From Actinophytocola sp963840275 (GTDB taxonomy: Bacteria > Actinomycetota > Actinomycetes > Mycobacteriales > Pseudonocardiaceae): a DNA stretch of 64,000 nucleotides. Numbering within the stretch: position 1 is the stretch's first letter; every line of letters starts with the position of its first letter. Positions 16,611 through 25,542 of the stretch are shown here, piece after piece. The notes below the pieces were generated by a model. That model was not told the DNA's origin, did no database searches, and was given only the letters and a program-made list of their open reading frames with translations. A program made the position numbers and the translations under genes. The stretch spans positions 310,001 to 374,000 of the forward strand of contig CAWIYK010000005.1 of assembly GCA_963840275.1 (NCBI GenBank), read 5' to 3'.

Positions 16611-17710
16611 GGGAGCCGCCTGACCTCGGGGACGACGATCGCCACCGTGGTGCCCTGCCCGTCGGCGCTGGTCACGGTCAGCTCCCCGGCGAGCAGTTCC
16701 ACCCGCTCACCCATCGAGACCAACCCGATTCCGGCTGGTGAGTCCAACTTGCGGGCGACCTCGAACCCGTCTCCGTCGTCCTCGACGGTGGCGCGCACGT
16801 TGTACTCGTCGATGTTCACGTTCACCCGGATGGACCGCGCACCCGAATGCAGCACGGCGTTGCGGACGGCCTCGCGCAGCACGATGTACAGCTCTTCGCA
16901 GACCCCGTCCCGCATCCCCACGAAGTCACCGGTGACGGACGAGGTGGCGACGATGCCGGCCGGCACGTGTGAGCTCAGATAGTCCCGCAGGGCGTTCTCG
17001 AAGTTGCCGCGCTCGGCCGTCGTGTCGTGAAGTCCCTGGGCCGTCTGCCGGACGGCGGCGAGGGCCTCATGGAGCACCGTGCGTGCCAGGGCGATCTTGG
17101 TGGCGGCGAGCTCCGGGTCACGGTCGCGGTAGACCTGGTGGAGTTCAAGGTTCTGCAGTGCCACACCGATGGAATGTGCCGCGCCGTCGTGCAGTTCGCG
17201 CGCGAGCCGCTGTCGTTCGTCCCGGTGCGAGCCGCTCACCTTCTTCAGCAGGTAGTTGGCGTAGGCCAGCGCACCGAGACCGACTCTTCGCATGATCGAG
17301 CGGTGCAGCGTGAGGGCCGCGGCCTCGGCCGCGGCGTCACCCATACCCAGGCTTCTCAGGTTCCCGGCCACCACGGGAAGCAGCACCTGGAACATCTCCA
17401 CGGCCGCCTGGGTGGACTCGACCGGATGCACGCCCCGGTTCGCCCGGGTGGTCCCGATCTCCTCGCTCAGGTGTTCGGCGTGGGAGTTGGCGTGGGAACC
17501 CGTCGTCGGGGTGTGGAGATGCTCCACGTCGTCGAGCACCGAGTCGAGTTGGCGTTGCATCTGATCCATTGCCTCGGCACTTTCGGCCAGGGGACTGTGA
17601 ATTTCCCGTAACCGACGCCGGAGCGATTCCATCGCATGACGACGAACGGCGGTCGTGAACCTTGCGCCGACTCTGCCTGAATTCACGAGCTCGCCTGGAT
17701 TCTCGATCAT
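16607..17710 (-). CDS. Soluble sensor histidine kinase (HisKA_3 type)
   Basis: About 367 residues. The dimerisation/phosphotransfer helix is DERQRLARELHDGAAHS with the phospho-His in ELHDG, followed by an HATPase domain (REAVRNAVLHSGA N-box, DDGDGF G1-box, GIGLVSMGER G2-box). No transmembrane span or recognisable sensor domain is seen, so the signal is probably intracellular. The start is uncertain: ATG at 17710 follows GGGGGTTGGA; ATG at 17725 is an alternative. The gene starts shortly after the UbiA stop and overlaps its partner regulator. Confidence 0.88.
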   Translation of the reverse strand: MIENPGELVNSGRVGARFTTAVRRHAMESLRRRLREIHSPLAESAEAMDQMQRQLDSVLDDVEHLHTPTTGSHANSHAEHLSEEIGTTRANRGVHPVESTQAAVEMFQVLLPVVAGNLRSLGMGDAAAEAAALTLHRSIMRRVGLGALAYANYLLKKVSGSHRDERQRLARELHDGAAHSIGVALQNLELHQVYRDRDPELAATKIALARTVLHEALAAVRQTAQGLHDTTAERGNFENALRDYLSSHVPAGIVATSSVTGDFVGMRDGVCEELYIVLREAVRNAVLHSGARSIRVNVNIDEYNVRATVEDDGDGFEVARKLDSPAGIGLVSMGERVELLAGELTVTSADGQGTTVAIVVPEVRRLP

Positions 17711-17732
17711 TCCAACCCCCAGCATCCAGATA

Positions 17733-18623
17733 CTACAACAGGAGGGTGGCGTGCGCTCCGTACTGGGTTATCATGAAGATCCGATAAGGCCGGCGCCGTC
17801 TGATCTTGTCGCCCTCGCTGAACGGCGTCAGCACCGCGGCCGCGATCACGGTCGCGCCGGCGCACACAACGGCCGCGGCGGGAAGCAGCGTTTCATTCCA
17901 GGTGACCGCCAGCGCGAGGAACGAGCAGCCGACCGCACCTGCCAGGACAGCGATTACCGCCCTGGCCCGGCTCTCCCCGAGGACCAGGGGTGGCGTCCGC
18001 CGGCCGGCCAACCGGTCACCCTTGACGTCCGACAGGTCCTTGGTCGAACCGACCGTGCCCATCCAGGTCGACATGGCCAGACCGAACAGCAGCAACGACC
18101 CGTTCGGCGTTCCCGAGCCGACCGCGCACCAGCCCGCGAGGTAGGTCAGCAAACCGAGAGCGGTCACCGAGAGCAGGAACCCGGCCATGTTCCGCTTCAA
18201 CGGGTGCGGGCCGACGGAGTAGGCCCAACCGACCGCGAGCATGAGCGCGACCAGGACGAGCAGCTGGACGGACACGGTCGCCGCGACGACGAGCGCGAAG
18301 GTTGCGAGGGCCGCGACGACGCTCGCCGCCACGTCCGCCGGCAGGCGGCCACTGGCTATGGGCCTCGTCGACGCGTTCTCGCGATCCTCGACGATGTCCG
18401 CGACCCCGTTCAGCAGGTAGATCGCCCAGGTGGCCGCCAACCACGCGAGCATGGCCATGGCGACGGCCGGTCTCAGGACGCTCTCGACGCCGTCCGCGCT
18501 CAGTATGACGCCGACGGAGAACCGGAGCATGAAGATGAGCTGAACAACCGGACGGGCCTCCGCCCAGGCGAATCGAAGAAATCTGAAGTAATCAAGAGAA
18601 CGGGGCTCATGTGATAACAGCAT
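17733..18623 (-). CDS. UbiA-family membrane prenyltransferase
   Basis: A 296-residue integral membrane protein with about eight hydrophobic segments. Both Asp-rich diphosphate-binding motifs are present: NGVADIVED near residue 75 (NxxxDxxxD) and KDLSDVKGD near residue 195 (DxxxDxxxD). UbiA enzymes transfer prenyl groups to aromatic or other acceptors or act as membrane terpene cyclases. It is the first gene of the leftward string, directly upstream of the kinase. Whether the cluster product is prenylated, or this serves the membrane, cannot be decided here; no prenyl diphosphate synthase is nearby. Confidence 0.88.
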   Translation of the reverse strand: MLLSHEPRSLDYFRFLRFAWAEARPVVQLIFMLRFSVGVILSADGVESVLRPAVAMAMLAWLAATWAIYLLNGVADIVEDRENASTRPIASGRLPADVAASVVAALATFALVVAATVSVQLLVLVALMLAVGWAYSVGPHPLKRNMAGFLLSVTALGLLTYLAGWCAVGSGTPNGSLLLFGLAMSTWMGTVGSTKDLSDVKGDRLAGRRTPPLVLGESRARAVIAVLAGAVGCSFLALAVTWNETLLPAAAVVCAGATVIAAAVLTPFSEGDKIRRRRPYRIFMITQYGAHATLLL

Positions 18624-18798
18624 GTCAGTTTCTACCTCGGTTCGTAGAAATCCGGCTCAGTCTCGCGGTGAATCCGACTACGACCTTCGTGACATCGCGG
18701 GTGTCACCATCTGCGCGAAACGGCTCCCTGAACAGCGATTCGCCTTGATTGACCCGTGCCCGCTTCCTAACGTCGAGAACGAACCACATGCCGACGGG
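18624..18798. promoter_or_regulatory. Divergent promoter region between UbiA and SARP genes
   Basis: This 175-base gap separates the leftward UbiA start from the rightward SARP start chosen here. It contains a perfect inverted repeat GTGACA-N7-TGTCAC (18689-18707) suited to a dimeric regulator. An open frame runs through it from an ATG at 18622 into the SARP gene, but its translation has no resemblance to a SARP N-terminus, so it is treated as non-coding. Confidence 0.45.
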
Positions 18799-19653
18799 AT
18801 GGTGACGATGACGACGATGACGGTCCGATGCTTCGGGAACTTCTCCGTACAGGTCCACGGCCATCCGGTCGGGCGCTGGCGCGCCGGGCGGGCACGCAAC
18901 CTCTTCCAGTACCTGCTGCTCAACCACGGCAGGGTCGTCGGACGCGAACGGCTGCACGAGGTGCTGTGGCCCGGCGGCGAGCTGGCTGCCACGACGAGCT
19001 CGCTCAAGGTGGCCGTGCACGGGGTCAGGCGGGTGTTGAGGGATGCCGCCGGTGGCGCGAGCCAGCCCGTCGAGATCGAATGCCGGGACGGTGGCTATGT
19101 CCTCTTCGCCGGCGATCTCTGGCTGGACACCGAGGAGTTCGGCGCCTGCGTCACCCGAGGGCGTGCCGCCGAGGACGGCGGCGGGCACGCCGAGGCCCGG
19201 AACTGGTACGGCCGCGCACTGGAGGTCTACGCCGGTGACTTCCTGGCGGCGGAGAGCGTGGACTGGGCGGCGGAGCAGCGGGAGTACAGCCGGGCGCTGG
19301 CACTGCACGCGCTCGGGTATCTCCGCGCCGACGCCCTGCGCCACGACGACCATCCAGAGGTCATCACGCTCTGTCGGCGAATACTGGAGATCGACCCGTA
19401 CCACGAGGAGATCTACCAGACCCTCATGCTCGTGCACGGCCGGCGTGGCGAGCTCGGCCAGGTCCGGAAATGGCACCAGATGTGCCTGCGGCGTCTGCGG
19501 GACGACCTCGCGGTGGCACCGACCGAGACCACCAGCCGCATCTACGCGCGAGCGGTGCGCGGGGAGCTGCGCACCCCGACGAAATCCGTACGACGTCATG
19601 GAGCTAGCGATTCCCATCGAAAGACAATTCAACCCATGCCCTCGGTGGCGTGA
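18799..19653 (+). CDS. SARP-family transcriptional activator 1
   Basis: About 284 residues. An OmpR-like DNA-binding domain (VRCFGNFSVQV start, then LFQYLLLNHGRVVGRERLHEVLWPG) is followed by a bacterial transcriptional activation domain with TPR-type helices (WYGRALEVYAGDFLA, LCRRILEIDPYHEEIYQTLM). Small SARPs activate antibiotic clusters by binding direct repeats upstream of biosynthetic promoters. Three closely spaced in-frame ATGs (18799, 18808, 18817) could serve as start. It diverges from the UbiA operon and lies 12 bases upstream of a second SARP. Confidence 0.92.
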   Translation: MVTMTTMTVRCFGNFSVQVHGHPVGRWRAGRARNLFQYLLLNHGRVVGRERLHEVLWPGGELAATTSSLKVAVHGVRRVLRDAAGGASQPVEIECRDGGYVLFAGDLWLDTEEFGACVTRGRAAEDGGGHAEARNWYGRALEVYAGDFLAAESVDWAAEQREYSRALALHALGYLRADALRHDDHPEVITLCRRILEIDPYHEEIYQTLMLVHGRRGELGQVRKWHQMCLRRLRDDLAVAPTETTSRIYARAVRGELRTPTKSVRRHGASDSHRKTIQPMPSVA

Positions 19654-19665
19654 AGGAGACACCTG

Positions 19666-20535
19666 ATGGAGACAACAGTCGCCACGACAGGAACCAACAT
19701 GTCCGTACCGGAGCCGGAACGAGCGATCGCCATCGACATCCGCCTCCTCGGCCCGCTGGCGGCTCGGCTCAACGGCCGCTCGTTCCTCCCCACCGCTGCC
19801 AAGCCCCGGCAGGTCCTGGCGCTCCTGGCGATCCACGCCGGTACGTTGGTCACGACCGGCGCGATAGTCGAGGAGCTGTGGGGAAGAGAGGCGCCCCGCA
19901 CGGCGATCCAGACGCTCCAGAGCTACATCATGAAACTGCGCCGCGGTCTCGCGGAGAACGCGTCCTCGGTCGACGACCCCCACGACATCCTGGCGCGGCG
20001 GCCCGGCGGCTACACGCTGAACATCCCGGCGAAGCTGGTCGACGTGAACCGGTACCAGGACATGGCCGCCGCCGGCGAGCGCGCCCTGGCCGGTGGGGAC
20101 GACGACAAGACCTCGTCCCGCTTGCTCGGCACGGCACTGGAGGTCTGGCGCGGTCCCGCGCTGGTGGATCTACCAACGGGTTTCCTGCTCGGTGTCGAGG
20201 TGACCCGGCTCGAGCAGAGCCGGCTGAGCGTGCTGGAGTCCCGCATCGAGGCGGACCTGCGACTCGGGCGCCACCACCTGCTGCTCGAGGAGCTGGCCGA
20301 GCTGACCGCCCGGTACCCGATGCACGAGAAGCTCTGCACCCAGTACATGACCGCGCTGTCCGCCTGCGGCATGAAGTGGCGCGCGCTGGAGATGTTCGGC
20401 GTGCTGCGCATGACACTTGTGCGCGAGCTGGGCATCGAACCCTCGTTCCAGGTTCAGCGCCTACAGCGCGTCATCCTCAACTCCGACATCAGAGCGCACG
20501 AGCACCTGGCCGCCGTGCCAACCACCTCGGCCTGA
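19666..20535 (+). CDS. SARP-family transcriptional activator 2
   Basis: A 289-residue SARP with a winged-helix domain (LLGPLAARLNG, then KPRQVLALLAIHAGTLVTTGAIVEELWG) and a BTAD domain (LLGTALEVWRGPALVDLP, LTARYPMHEKLCTQYM). It is not a duplicate of the first SARP: the two differ along most of their length. GGAG lies upstream of the ATG at 19666. Tandem SARPs in one transcript suggest hierarchical or heteromeric control of the cluster next door. Confidence 0.93.
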   Translation: METTVATTGTNMSVPEPERAIAIDIRLLGPLAARLNGRSFLPTAAKPRQVLALLAIHAGTLVTTGAIVEELWGREAPRTAIQTLQSYIMKLRRGLAENASSVDDPHDILARRPGGYTLNIPAKLVDVNRYQDMAAAGERALAGGDDDKTSSRLLGTALEVWRGPALVDLPTGFLLGVEVTRLEQSRLSVLESRIEADLRLGRHHLLLEELAELTARYPMHEKLCTQYMTALSACGMKWRALEMFGVLRMTLVRELGIEPSFQVQRLQRVILNSDIRAHEHLAAVPTTSA

Positions 20536-21718
20536 GTTCCCTCCGGAATCCGTTCCCCTCGGCCGGAGTCGCGCAGTGCCTCGGTGGGGGCACACCGCTC
20601 GTACTGCTGCCTGACACCGTGCTCGACCTGCACGCCAAGCTCGAACACCTACCCGACGGGCAGCGGCAAGGAACAGATCCAGGCTCTGCAAGGGCGGGTG
20701 GAGACCCATCCGCTACGCCACCGCCAGGGCCAGCAACTAGGTGGGCGCCAGTCCGATCACCGGCTCCGCGCCCGCGGCGCTGGCATCCGTGTGGAGGTAC
20801 TCAACCTGCTCGCCGCGAACCACACGTGCGGCGGGAACGCGGCTGACGCCGTGGCCTGTGCCATCGAGGCGCTCGCGCTGCCCGAGTCCGACCTGCGCGC
20901 GGACAGCTACCTGCGACTGGGGATCGCCTTCGCACGGGCGGACAGAACCAATGATGCTCCGCGAGCCTGGATGCCGCGCAGAATGTTCGAGCGCGGCCGC
21001 GATTGGCGTGGCCATCTTCAAGTGCTCACGGAGGTTACGTTACCGACGCTGGTGGCGGAGGTCGTGTCGCCGCAGGTGCTCATAGCCGAGTTGACCCACG
21101 ATCTCGTCCCAACTCGTCGCGTCCCGGAGAACCGCCGTCGAGATCCGGCCACCGCGAGGTCCGACGAACAGCCGAGCGTCCGGGTCCCGGTCGACCGCCG
21201 CACGCGCTGCTGAGCCAGCTCCCAAGTTCCTCGATCAGCGGCACATTCGAGGGTGCTTGCCCCTTTGCCAGCGAGGTCACTGACCGCGCCGTGCACCCTC
21301 ACGTGGGGCCGCTATGGCCAAGGGACCGTTACGGCCGGCCCTCAACTCGGTCACTTCACCCTCACTCGCCCCAATCCCGGCGGCCCCGGCTACCTGAGCG
21401 GAGCCGTCTGGCCATGCTGACCACGTCCGGCTGTTGCTCGTCGAGATGCTTGACTTAAGGGTCGGATGGCCCGGGGAGTCGCACTCCCTGAGCTCTGTCG
21501 GCCGCAGATGCCCGTCGCGACATGGCCAGCCCCCGCAGCGAGCCACATCTCGATCAATGAACCCGCTCGGGTTGGCCAGAGGATTCCATGGCAAGTCCGC
21601 ATTGCCGCGCAGAAGTTCGTCATCGCATCGTTGTTATCGTGGCGGTAACGGTCGCCCACTCACGAGAGACCGCACCTACATGCAACGAGGTACCCTACGA
21701 TGACCTCAGGGGGTTAAC
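20536..21718. other. 1.2-kb degenerate region without an intact gene
   Basis: No open frame here has convincing full-length coding character. A plus-strand stretch at about 20790-21030 reads LNLLAANHTCGGNAADAVAC then IEALALPESDLRADSYLRLG, which looks like one or two TPR-type helical hairpins of a lost regulator or ATPase; both ends are degenerate. A tyrosine recombinase scrap lies on the other strand (listed separately). The rest shows nothing I can identify. The region forms the right-hand boundary of the first biosynthetic cluster. Confidence 0.5.
21040..21225 (-). pseudogene. Tyrosine recombinase (phage-type integrase) fragment
   Basis: A 61-codon minus-strand frame reads DARLFVGPRGGRISTAVLRD and ends in HLRRHDLRH, the block before and including the H-x-x-R catalytic signature of tyrosine recombinases. 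A stop follows three codons after HDLRH, so the rest of the catalytic domain (including the nucleophile Tyr) is missing, and no N-terminal part is present. It is a relic of an integrated element. No attachment-site tRNA gene is seen nearby. Confidence 0.6.
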
Positions 21719-22512
21719 GTGAGCGAGTTCAGCAGACGGCGAATCGGCACACCGTCTGGCCAGAAATCCGTTGGGCATCATCGCTCTGTTCCTCGTGCTC
21801 GTCTACGGCGTGGCGGCTCTTGTCACCACGTTCGGAGGGTCCATGTCACCTGCCGAACGCCTCCCACTGGTGTACTTCCTCGTGGTGTTCCCGGTTCTGG
21901 TGTTGTTCGTGTTCGCATGGCTGGTCGGTCGACATAGCAACAAGTTGTTCTCTCCGCAGGATTTCAAGAACGAAGAGAACTATGTCAAGTTGATATCGGC
22001 GACCGCCTCGTTGACCGCCGCGTCCCTCTCAAGAAGGACGGCCCCTCGGAGGCCGTCATCGGCGAGGCATCCGTACCGTTCAGAAGTCCGCGTCAGCGGT
22101 GGACGGTATCGGTTCGAGGCCGTTCTCGGCAGACCGCGTGCTGTGGGTCGACGAACGCCCCGAGAACAACGTGCATGAGCGACGAGCCTTGGAAGCCATG
22201 GGCGTGCGTTTCACCCTCAGCCAGTCGACTGCAGACGCACTCGAACACCTCAGTCGAACGCGGTTCGCCGCCATCATCTCCGACATGGGGCGCAAGGAAG
22301 GCGATCGGGAAGGTTACGTCCTTCTGGACAAGGTACGTAATACCGACATACGGACCCCCTTCTTCATCTATGCGGGCTCGAAGTCCGCCGCCCATACACG
22401 TGAGGCAATCAGCCGTGGCGCACAGGGAAACACCAACAACGCACAGGAACTGTTCAGCATGGTCACGCGCGCGATCATCCAGCGTCACGGCGAAGAAGCG
22501 GACATGCAATAG
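21719..22512 (+). pseudogene. Membrane-anchored receiver-domain protein, broken by three frameshifts
   Basis: Pieces of one protein lie in order in different frames: a GTG start at 21719 (SEFSRRR), then a two-helix membrane segment from 21771 (GIIALFLVLVYGVAALVTT and YFLVVFPVLVLFVFAWLVG), then KKDGPSEAVIGEAS in a second frame, then IRTVQKSASAVDGIGS leading into a receiver-like domain from 22099 (RVLWVDERPENN, AAIISDMGRKEGDREG, TPFFIYAGS). Shifts are needed near 21765, 22025 and 22070. The receiver part is intact over 110 residues with Asp in IISDMG. Either the gene is dead or these places contain base-calling errors. Confidence 0.65.
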
Positions 22513-22601
22513 GCCATGCCAGCGCGGCCTCAGGTGGCGACAGCGGGCATCGTGCCGGTCATCGCCCGCCGCAGGTCGCTGAAATCACCCTGAATAAGCA
22601 T

Positions 22602-23435
22602 CTAGTCGGGCGTCCCGTCACGCTTCCTTCGGGCGAGGCTCTGGGCTTGCCCTTCGTGTATGTCGTTTACCCACTCCCATCCGGGCTTTGTCGAGGGGCC
22701 GATGCGCGGGTCGTCGGGTGCATGGCCGTCACGCAAGGCATGTACGTACGCTCGATCCTGGTTGATCCGTACGCGTACCTGATCCGCTCTGCCGACGGAC
22801 CCGTGACCAGGGATGAGGACGTCGACGTCGTCCGCCACGGCCTCGAGTAGTCGCAGCCCGGCGAGGTACTCCTCGATCGGGTCATTGGTGTTGTTGAAGT
22901 CGTCGAGCATCGGGATGAAGAGATCAGAGAGCATGTCGCCGGCGATGAGGACCCCGCGTTCCTCGACCAACAGCGCCGCGTGGCCCGGGGCATGCGCCGG
23001 CTGCTCGATAATCCGTACTTTGGGGCCATCCCAGGGAATCTGCGTAGTTCCGGCCGGCAGACCGGTAATGCGGCCGAACAGGTCCAGCGGTGTTTCCTCG
23101 GCGATCTCCGGCGGTAACCCCTCGGCGGCGCGGGCCTTCCAGTCCGCCTTCGACAGCAGATCCCGCATGAAAGCCGCGCAGCGGGCTGTGCCGTAGCGGG
23201 GCGCTTCGCCGAGATCGGCTTGCCAGAGCACGTGATCCCAATCAGGATGCGTCGCGAAGCCTGCCACAACGGGTTGGTCCAACTCGGACAGGTCGCTCGC
23301 GAGGCAGGCCATCTCGTCGCCGGTTATCCCGGGGTCGACGAGTAACACGCCGGCCCTGCCCCGCACGACAACAGTGTTGTTCTGGAGTAACTCGCTCTGG
23401 TGGATCAGCACACCCTCCGCGACCTGGTTCAGCAT
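22602..23435 (-). CDS. MBL-fold metallohydrolase
   Basis: A 277-residue metallo-beta-lactamase-fold protein. Metal-binding elements are THPDWDH (the HxHxDH motif with Asp in the second position), HAPGHAA, AGDMLSD and PGHG. The Asp replacement is seen in some branches of the fold and may leave a mononuclear site. The substrate is unknown. The ATG at 23435 overlaps the end of the flavin oxidase gene by seven bases, so both are in one transcript with the DHFR-like gene. In-frame upstream sequence lies within the oxidase gene. Confidence 0.85.
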   Translation of the reverse strand: MLNQVAEGVLIHQSELLQNNTVVVRGRAGVLLVDPGITGDEMACLASDLSELDQPVVAGFATHPDWDHVLWQADLGEAPRYGTARCAAFMRDLLSKADWKARAAEGLPPEIAEETPLDLFGRITGLPAGTTQIPWDGPKVRIIEQPAHAPGHAALLVEERGVLIAGDMLSDLFIPMLDDFNNTNDPIEEYLAGLRLLEAVADDVDVLIPGHGSVGRADQVRVRINQDRAYVHALRDGHAPDDPRIGPSTKPGWEWVNDIHEGQAQSLARRKRDGTPD

Positions 23436-24859
23436 GAGGACTCCTCCCGCTTGTGAGTAGTGGGCGCGATGTTCTGGTTGAGCCGGAACACATTGTCGGG
23501 GTCGTACCGGTCCTTGAGCGCGGTGAGGCGGGCAAGCTTGTGCGGCGGGTAGGCCCGTCGTACGCCGGCAGCACCCTCGTCGCCCATGGTGTTGACGTAG
23601 GCGCCTTTGGCGTACGGCTCGAGCGCGGCGGCGCACCGTCTTGTCGTGGCGATCCGTACATCGTCCTCATCGGACCCGGTCCATCCGGTGCCGGCCACGT
23701 ACTCGAACATGGCGTCGCGGTGGCTGAAGGCCGTGCCGTCGTCCGGCACGTCGGTGATCGCGCCGCCGTAGGCCTGCAAGCTCACCGACGGCAGGTACTC
23801 GCCGGTCCCGTCCTCGGTGCCGCGCCGGAGAAACACACGGATGGCGTCGTCGGAGAAGTCGGTGAGGTAGTGGCCCTTCCAGTACCTGCGGCGCGCGTGT
23901 CCTTCCACGCTGTCGTCCATCACCTGCAGCCGCAGGTACGACAGCTCCTCGACCCGTTCCGCGACGGGCCGGCCGAAGGCCCGCATGGCGGAGAGCAGCT
24001 GCCGGCCCTCCTCGGGGTCGCCGACCCACACGTAGCCGACGTGGGCCAGCGGAGTACCTCGCAGCTCCGGCGGGATGAACTCGCCACCCGCGGTGCCGAC
24101 CCCGGCCGTGAACGTGGCCGACCGAGGCGCTTGCGCGTTGAGGTCACGCCATTGGCGGAAAACCGGGAACGCGTCATCAAGCGAAAAGTAGAAGTCCGCG
24201 ATGAGGGCGCGGGTGCCGACCGGGTGCAGCCGGAACTCGAACTCGGTCACGATCCCGAAGTTCCCGCCACCGCCGCGCAACCCCCAGTACAGCTCGGAAT
24301 TCTCGGTCTCGCTGGCCGCCAGCAGCTCGCCGTCGGCCGTGACCATCGTGAAGGAGACCACGTTGTCACAGGTCAGGCCATGCTGACGGGCGAGCCAGCC
24401 CATCCCGCCGCCGAGGGTCAGTCCGCCGACGCCCGTGTGGGACACGTTGCCGGCGGTCGTCGCCAGACCGTGCTCCTGCGCGGCCCGGTCCAGGGCGCCG
24501 AGCAGCGCGCCGCCCTGGACCCACGCGCGGCGCCGGACTGGATCGACCCGAACCGCGGACAGGGGCGTGAGGTCGATCATGAGGCCATCGTCCGGCACCG
24601 CCGGCCCGGCGATGCCGTGACCGCCGCACCGCACACCGACGGCCAGGTCGTGCGCCCTGGCGAACCGCACGGCCGTCACCACGTCCTCGGCGCTCGCGCA
24701 GCGGACGATCAGCCGCGGCCGTCTGTCGATCATGGCGTTCCAGACGGTGCGCGCCCGGTCGTACCCGTCGTCCCCCGGCAGCAGCAGATGGCCGTCGAGC
24801 TGGTCGGCCAGTGTCCGGATCTGACTGTCCAATGTGGTCGGATCAGCTGTGGTTTCCAT
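23429..24859 (-). CDS. FAD-linked oxidase of the berberine-bridge (BBE/VAO) type
   Basis: A 476-residue flavoprotein. The PP-loop region has the covalent-FAD His in RCGGHGIAG; the FAD-binding core continues GVGGLTLGGGMGWLARQHGL; the C-terminus has the BBE element RAYPPHKLARLTALKDRYDPDN. The Cys that makes the second covalent flavin bond in bicovalent enzymes is absent (the segment is GNVSHTGVGG), so a single His linkage is expected. Such enzymes oxidise sugars, alkaloids or polyketide alcohols. No signal peptide is present. ATG at 24859 follows GGAGAACC. Confidence 0.92.
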   Translation of the reverse strand: METTADPTTLDSQIRTLADQLDGHLLLPGDDGYDRARTVWNAMIDRRPRLIVRCASAEDVVTAVRFARAHDLAVGVRCGGHGIAGPAVPDDGLMIDLTPLSAVRVDPVRRRAWVQGGALLGALDRAAQEHGLATTAGNVSHTGVGGLTLGGGMGWLARQHGLTCDNVVSFTMVTADGELLAASETENSELYWGLRGGGGNFGIVTEFEFRLHPVGTRALIADFYFSLDDAFPVFRQWRDLNAQAPRSATFTAGVGTAGGEFIPPELRGTPLAHVGYVWVGDPEEGRQLLSAMRAFGRPVAERVEELSYLRLQVMDDSVEGHARRRYWKGHYLTDFSDDAIRVFLRRGTEDGTGEYLPSVSLQAYGGAITDVPDDGTAFSHRDAMFEYVAGTGWTGSDEDDVRIATTRRCAAALEPYAKGAYVNTMGDEGAAGVRRAYPPHKLARLTALKDRYDPDNVFRLNQNIAPTTHKREESSC

Positions 24860-24894
24860 GGGTTCTCCTTCGAGGAGCGAACGTGGGCGCGGCA

Positions 24895-25452
24895 TCAGGC
24901 AGCCGATCCGGTGACCGGCTGGTAGGCGAGGACGACGAGACCCGAGCCGAAGGTCCTCGTTCGCAGCAGGCGGAGCTTCGCCGTGCTGCCGTCCCGGAAG
25001 AGCAGGTCGCGCAGGTTTCCGTTGCCGACCAGTACCGGATGCAGCCAGATCCGCAGCTCGTCGAGCAGGTCGTGCTGCATCAGCGTCTGCGCGACCGGGC
25101 CGAACCCGTACATGAGGAGCTTCTGGCCGTCCCACAACAGCTTCGACACCTCGGTCGGGAGGTCACCGCTGATGATCGTCGTGTTGCGCCAGTCGGCCCT
25201 GTCCAAGGTCGACGACACGACGTACTTCGGCATCGTGTTGAGCCGCGCTGCCAGGCCGGTGTCGTCGGGCGTGGCCGACCAGGCCTCGGCGAGGGTCTCG
25301 TACGTTCGTCGGCCCATCACGAGCGCGTCGCTCGCCAGGAGTTGCTCGTGGGCGTACGCGGCCGCCTCGCCGTCGTGGCCGACCATCCACCGTCCCGGAT
25401 GTTCGATGACCCCGTCGAGCGACATGTAGACCGACGCGACTGCCTGCTTCAT
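24895..25452 (-). CDS. DHFR/RibD-C fold reductase-like protein
   Basis: A 185-residue protein of the RibD C-terminal/DHFR-like family common in actinomycetes: VASVYMSLDGVIE start, LVMGRRTYETLA, YVVSSTL, KLLMYGFGPVAQTL and a C-terminal HPVLVGNG segment. These bind NADPH; physiological substrates are mostly unknown and it is probably not a true dihydrofolate reductase. Start at 25452 puts the family N-terminus first. It lies 35 bases upstream of the oxidase gene on the same strand. Confidence 0.9.
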   Translation of the reverse strand: MKQAVASVYMSLDGVIEHPGRWMVGHDGEAAAYAHEQLLASDALVMGRRTYETLAEAWSATPDDTGLAARLNTMPKYVVSSTLDRADWRNTTIISGDLPTEVSKLLWDGQKLLMYGFGPVAQTLMQHDLLDELRIWLHPVLVGNGNLRDLLFRDGSTAKLRLLRTRTFGSGLVVLAYQPVTGSAA

Positions 25453-25542
25453 GTCCGACAGCCTGCTGCGGGACAAGGGGCGGGCACATCCGTGTCAGTA
25501 CGGACTCACCACTGACCGACCCGGATCGGTCACACTGTCGCC

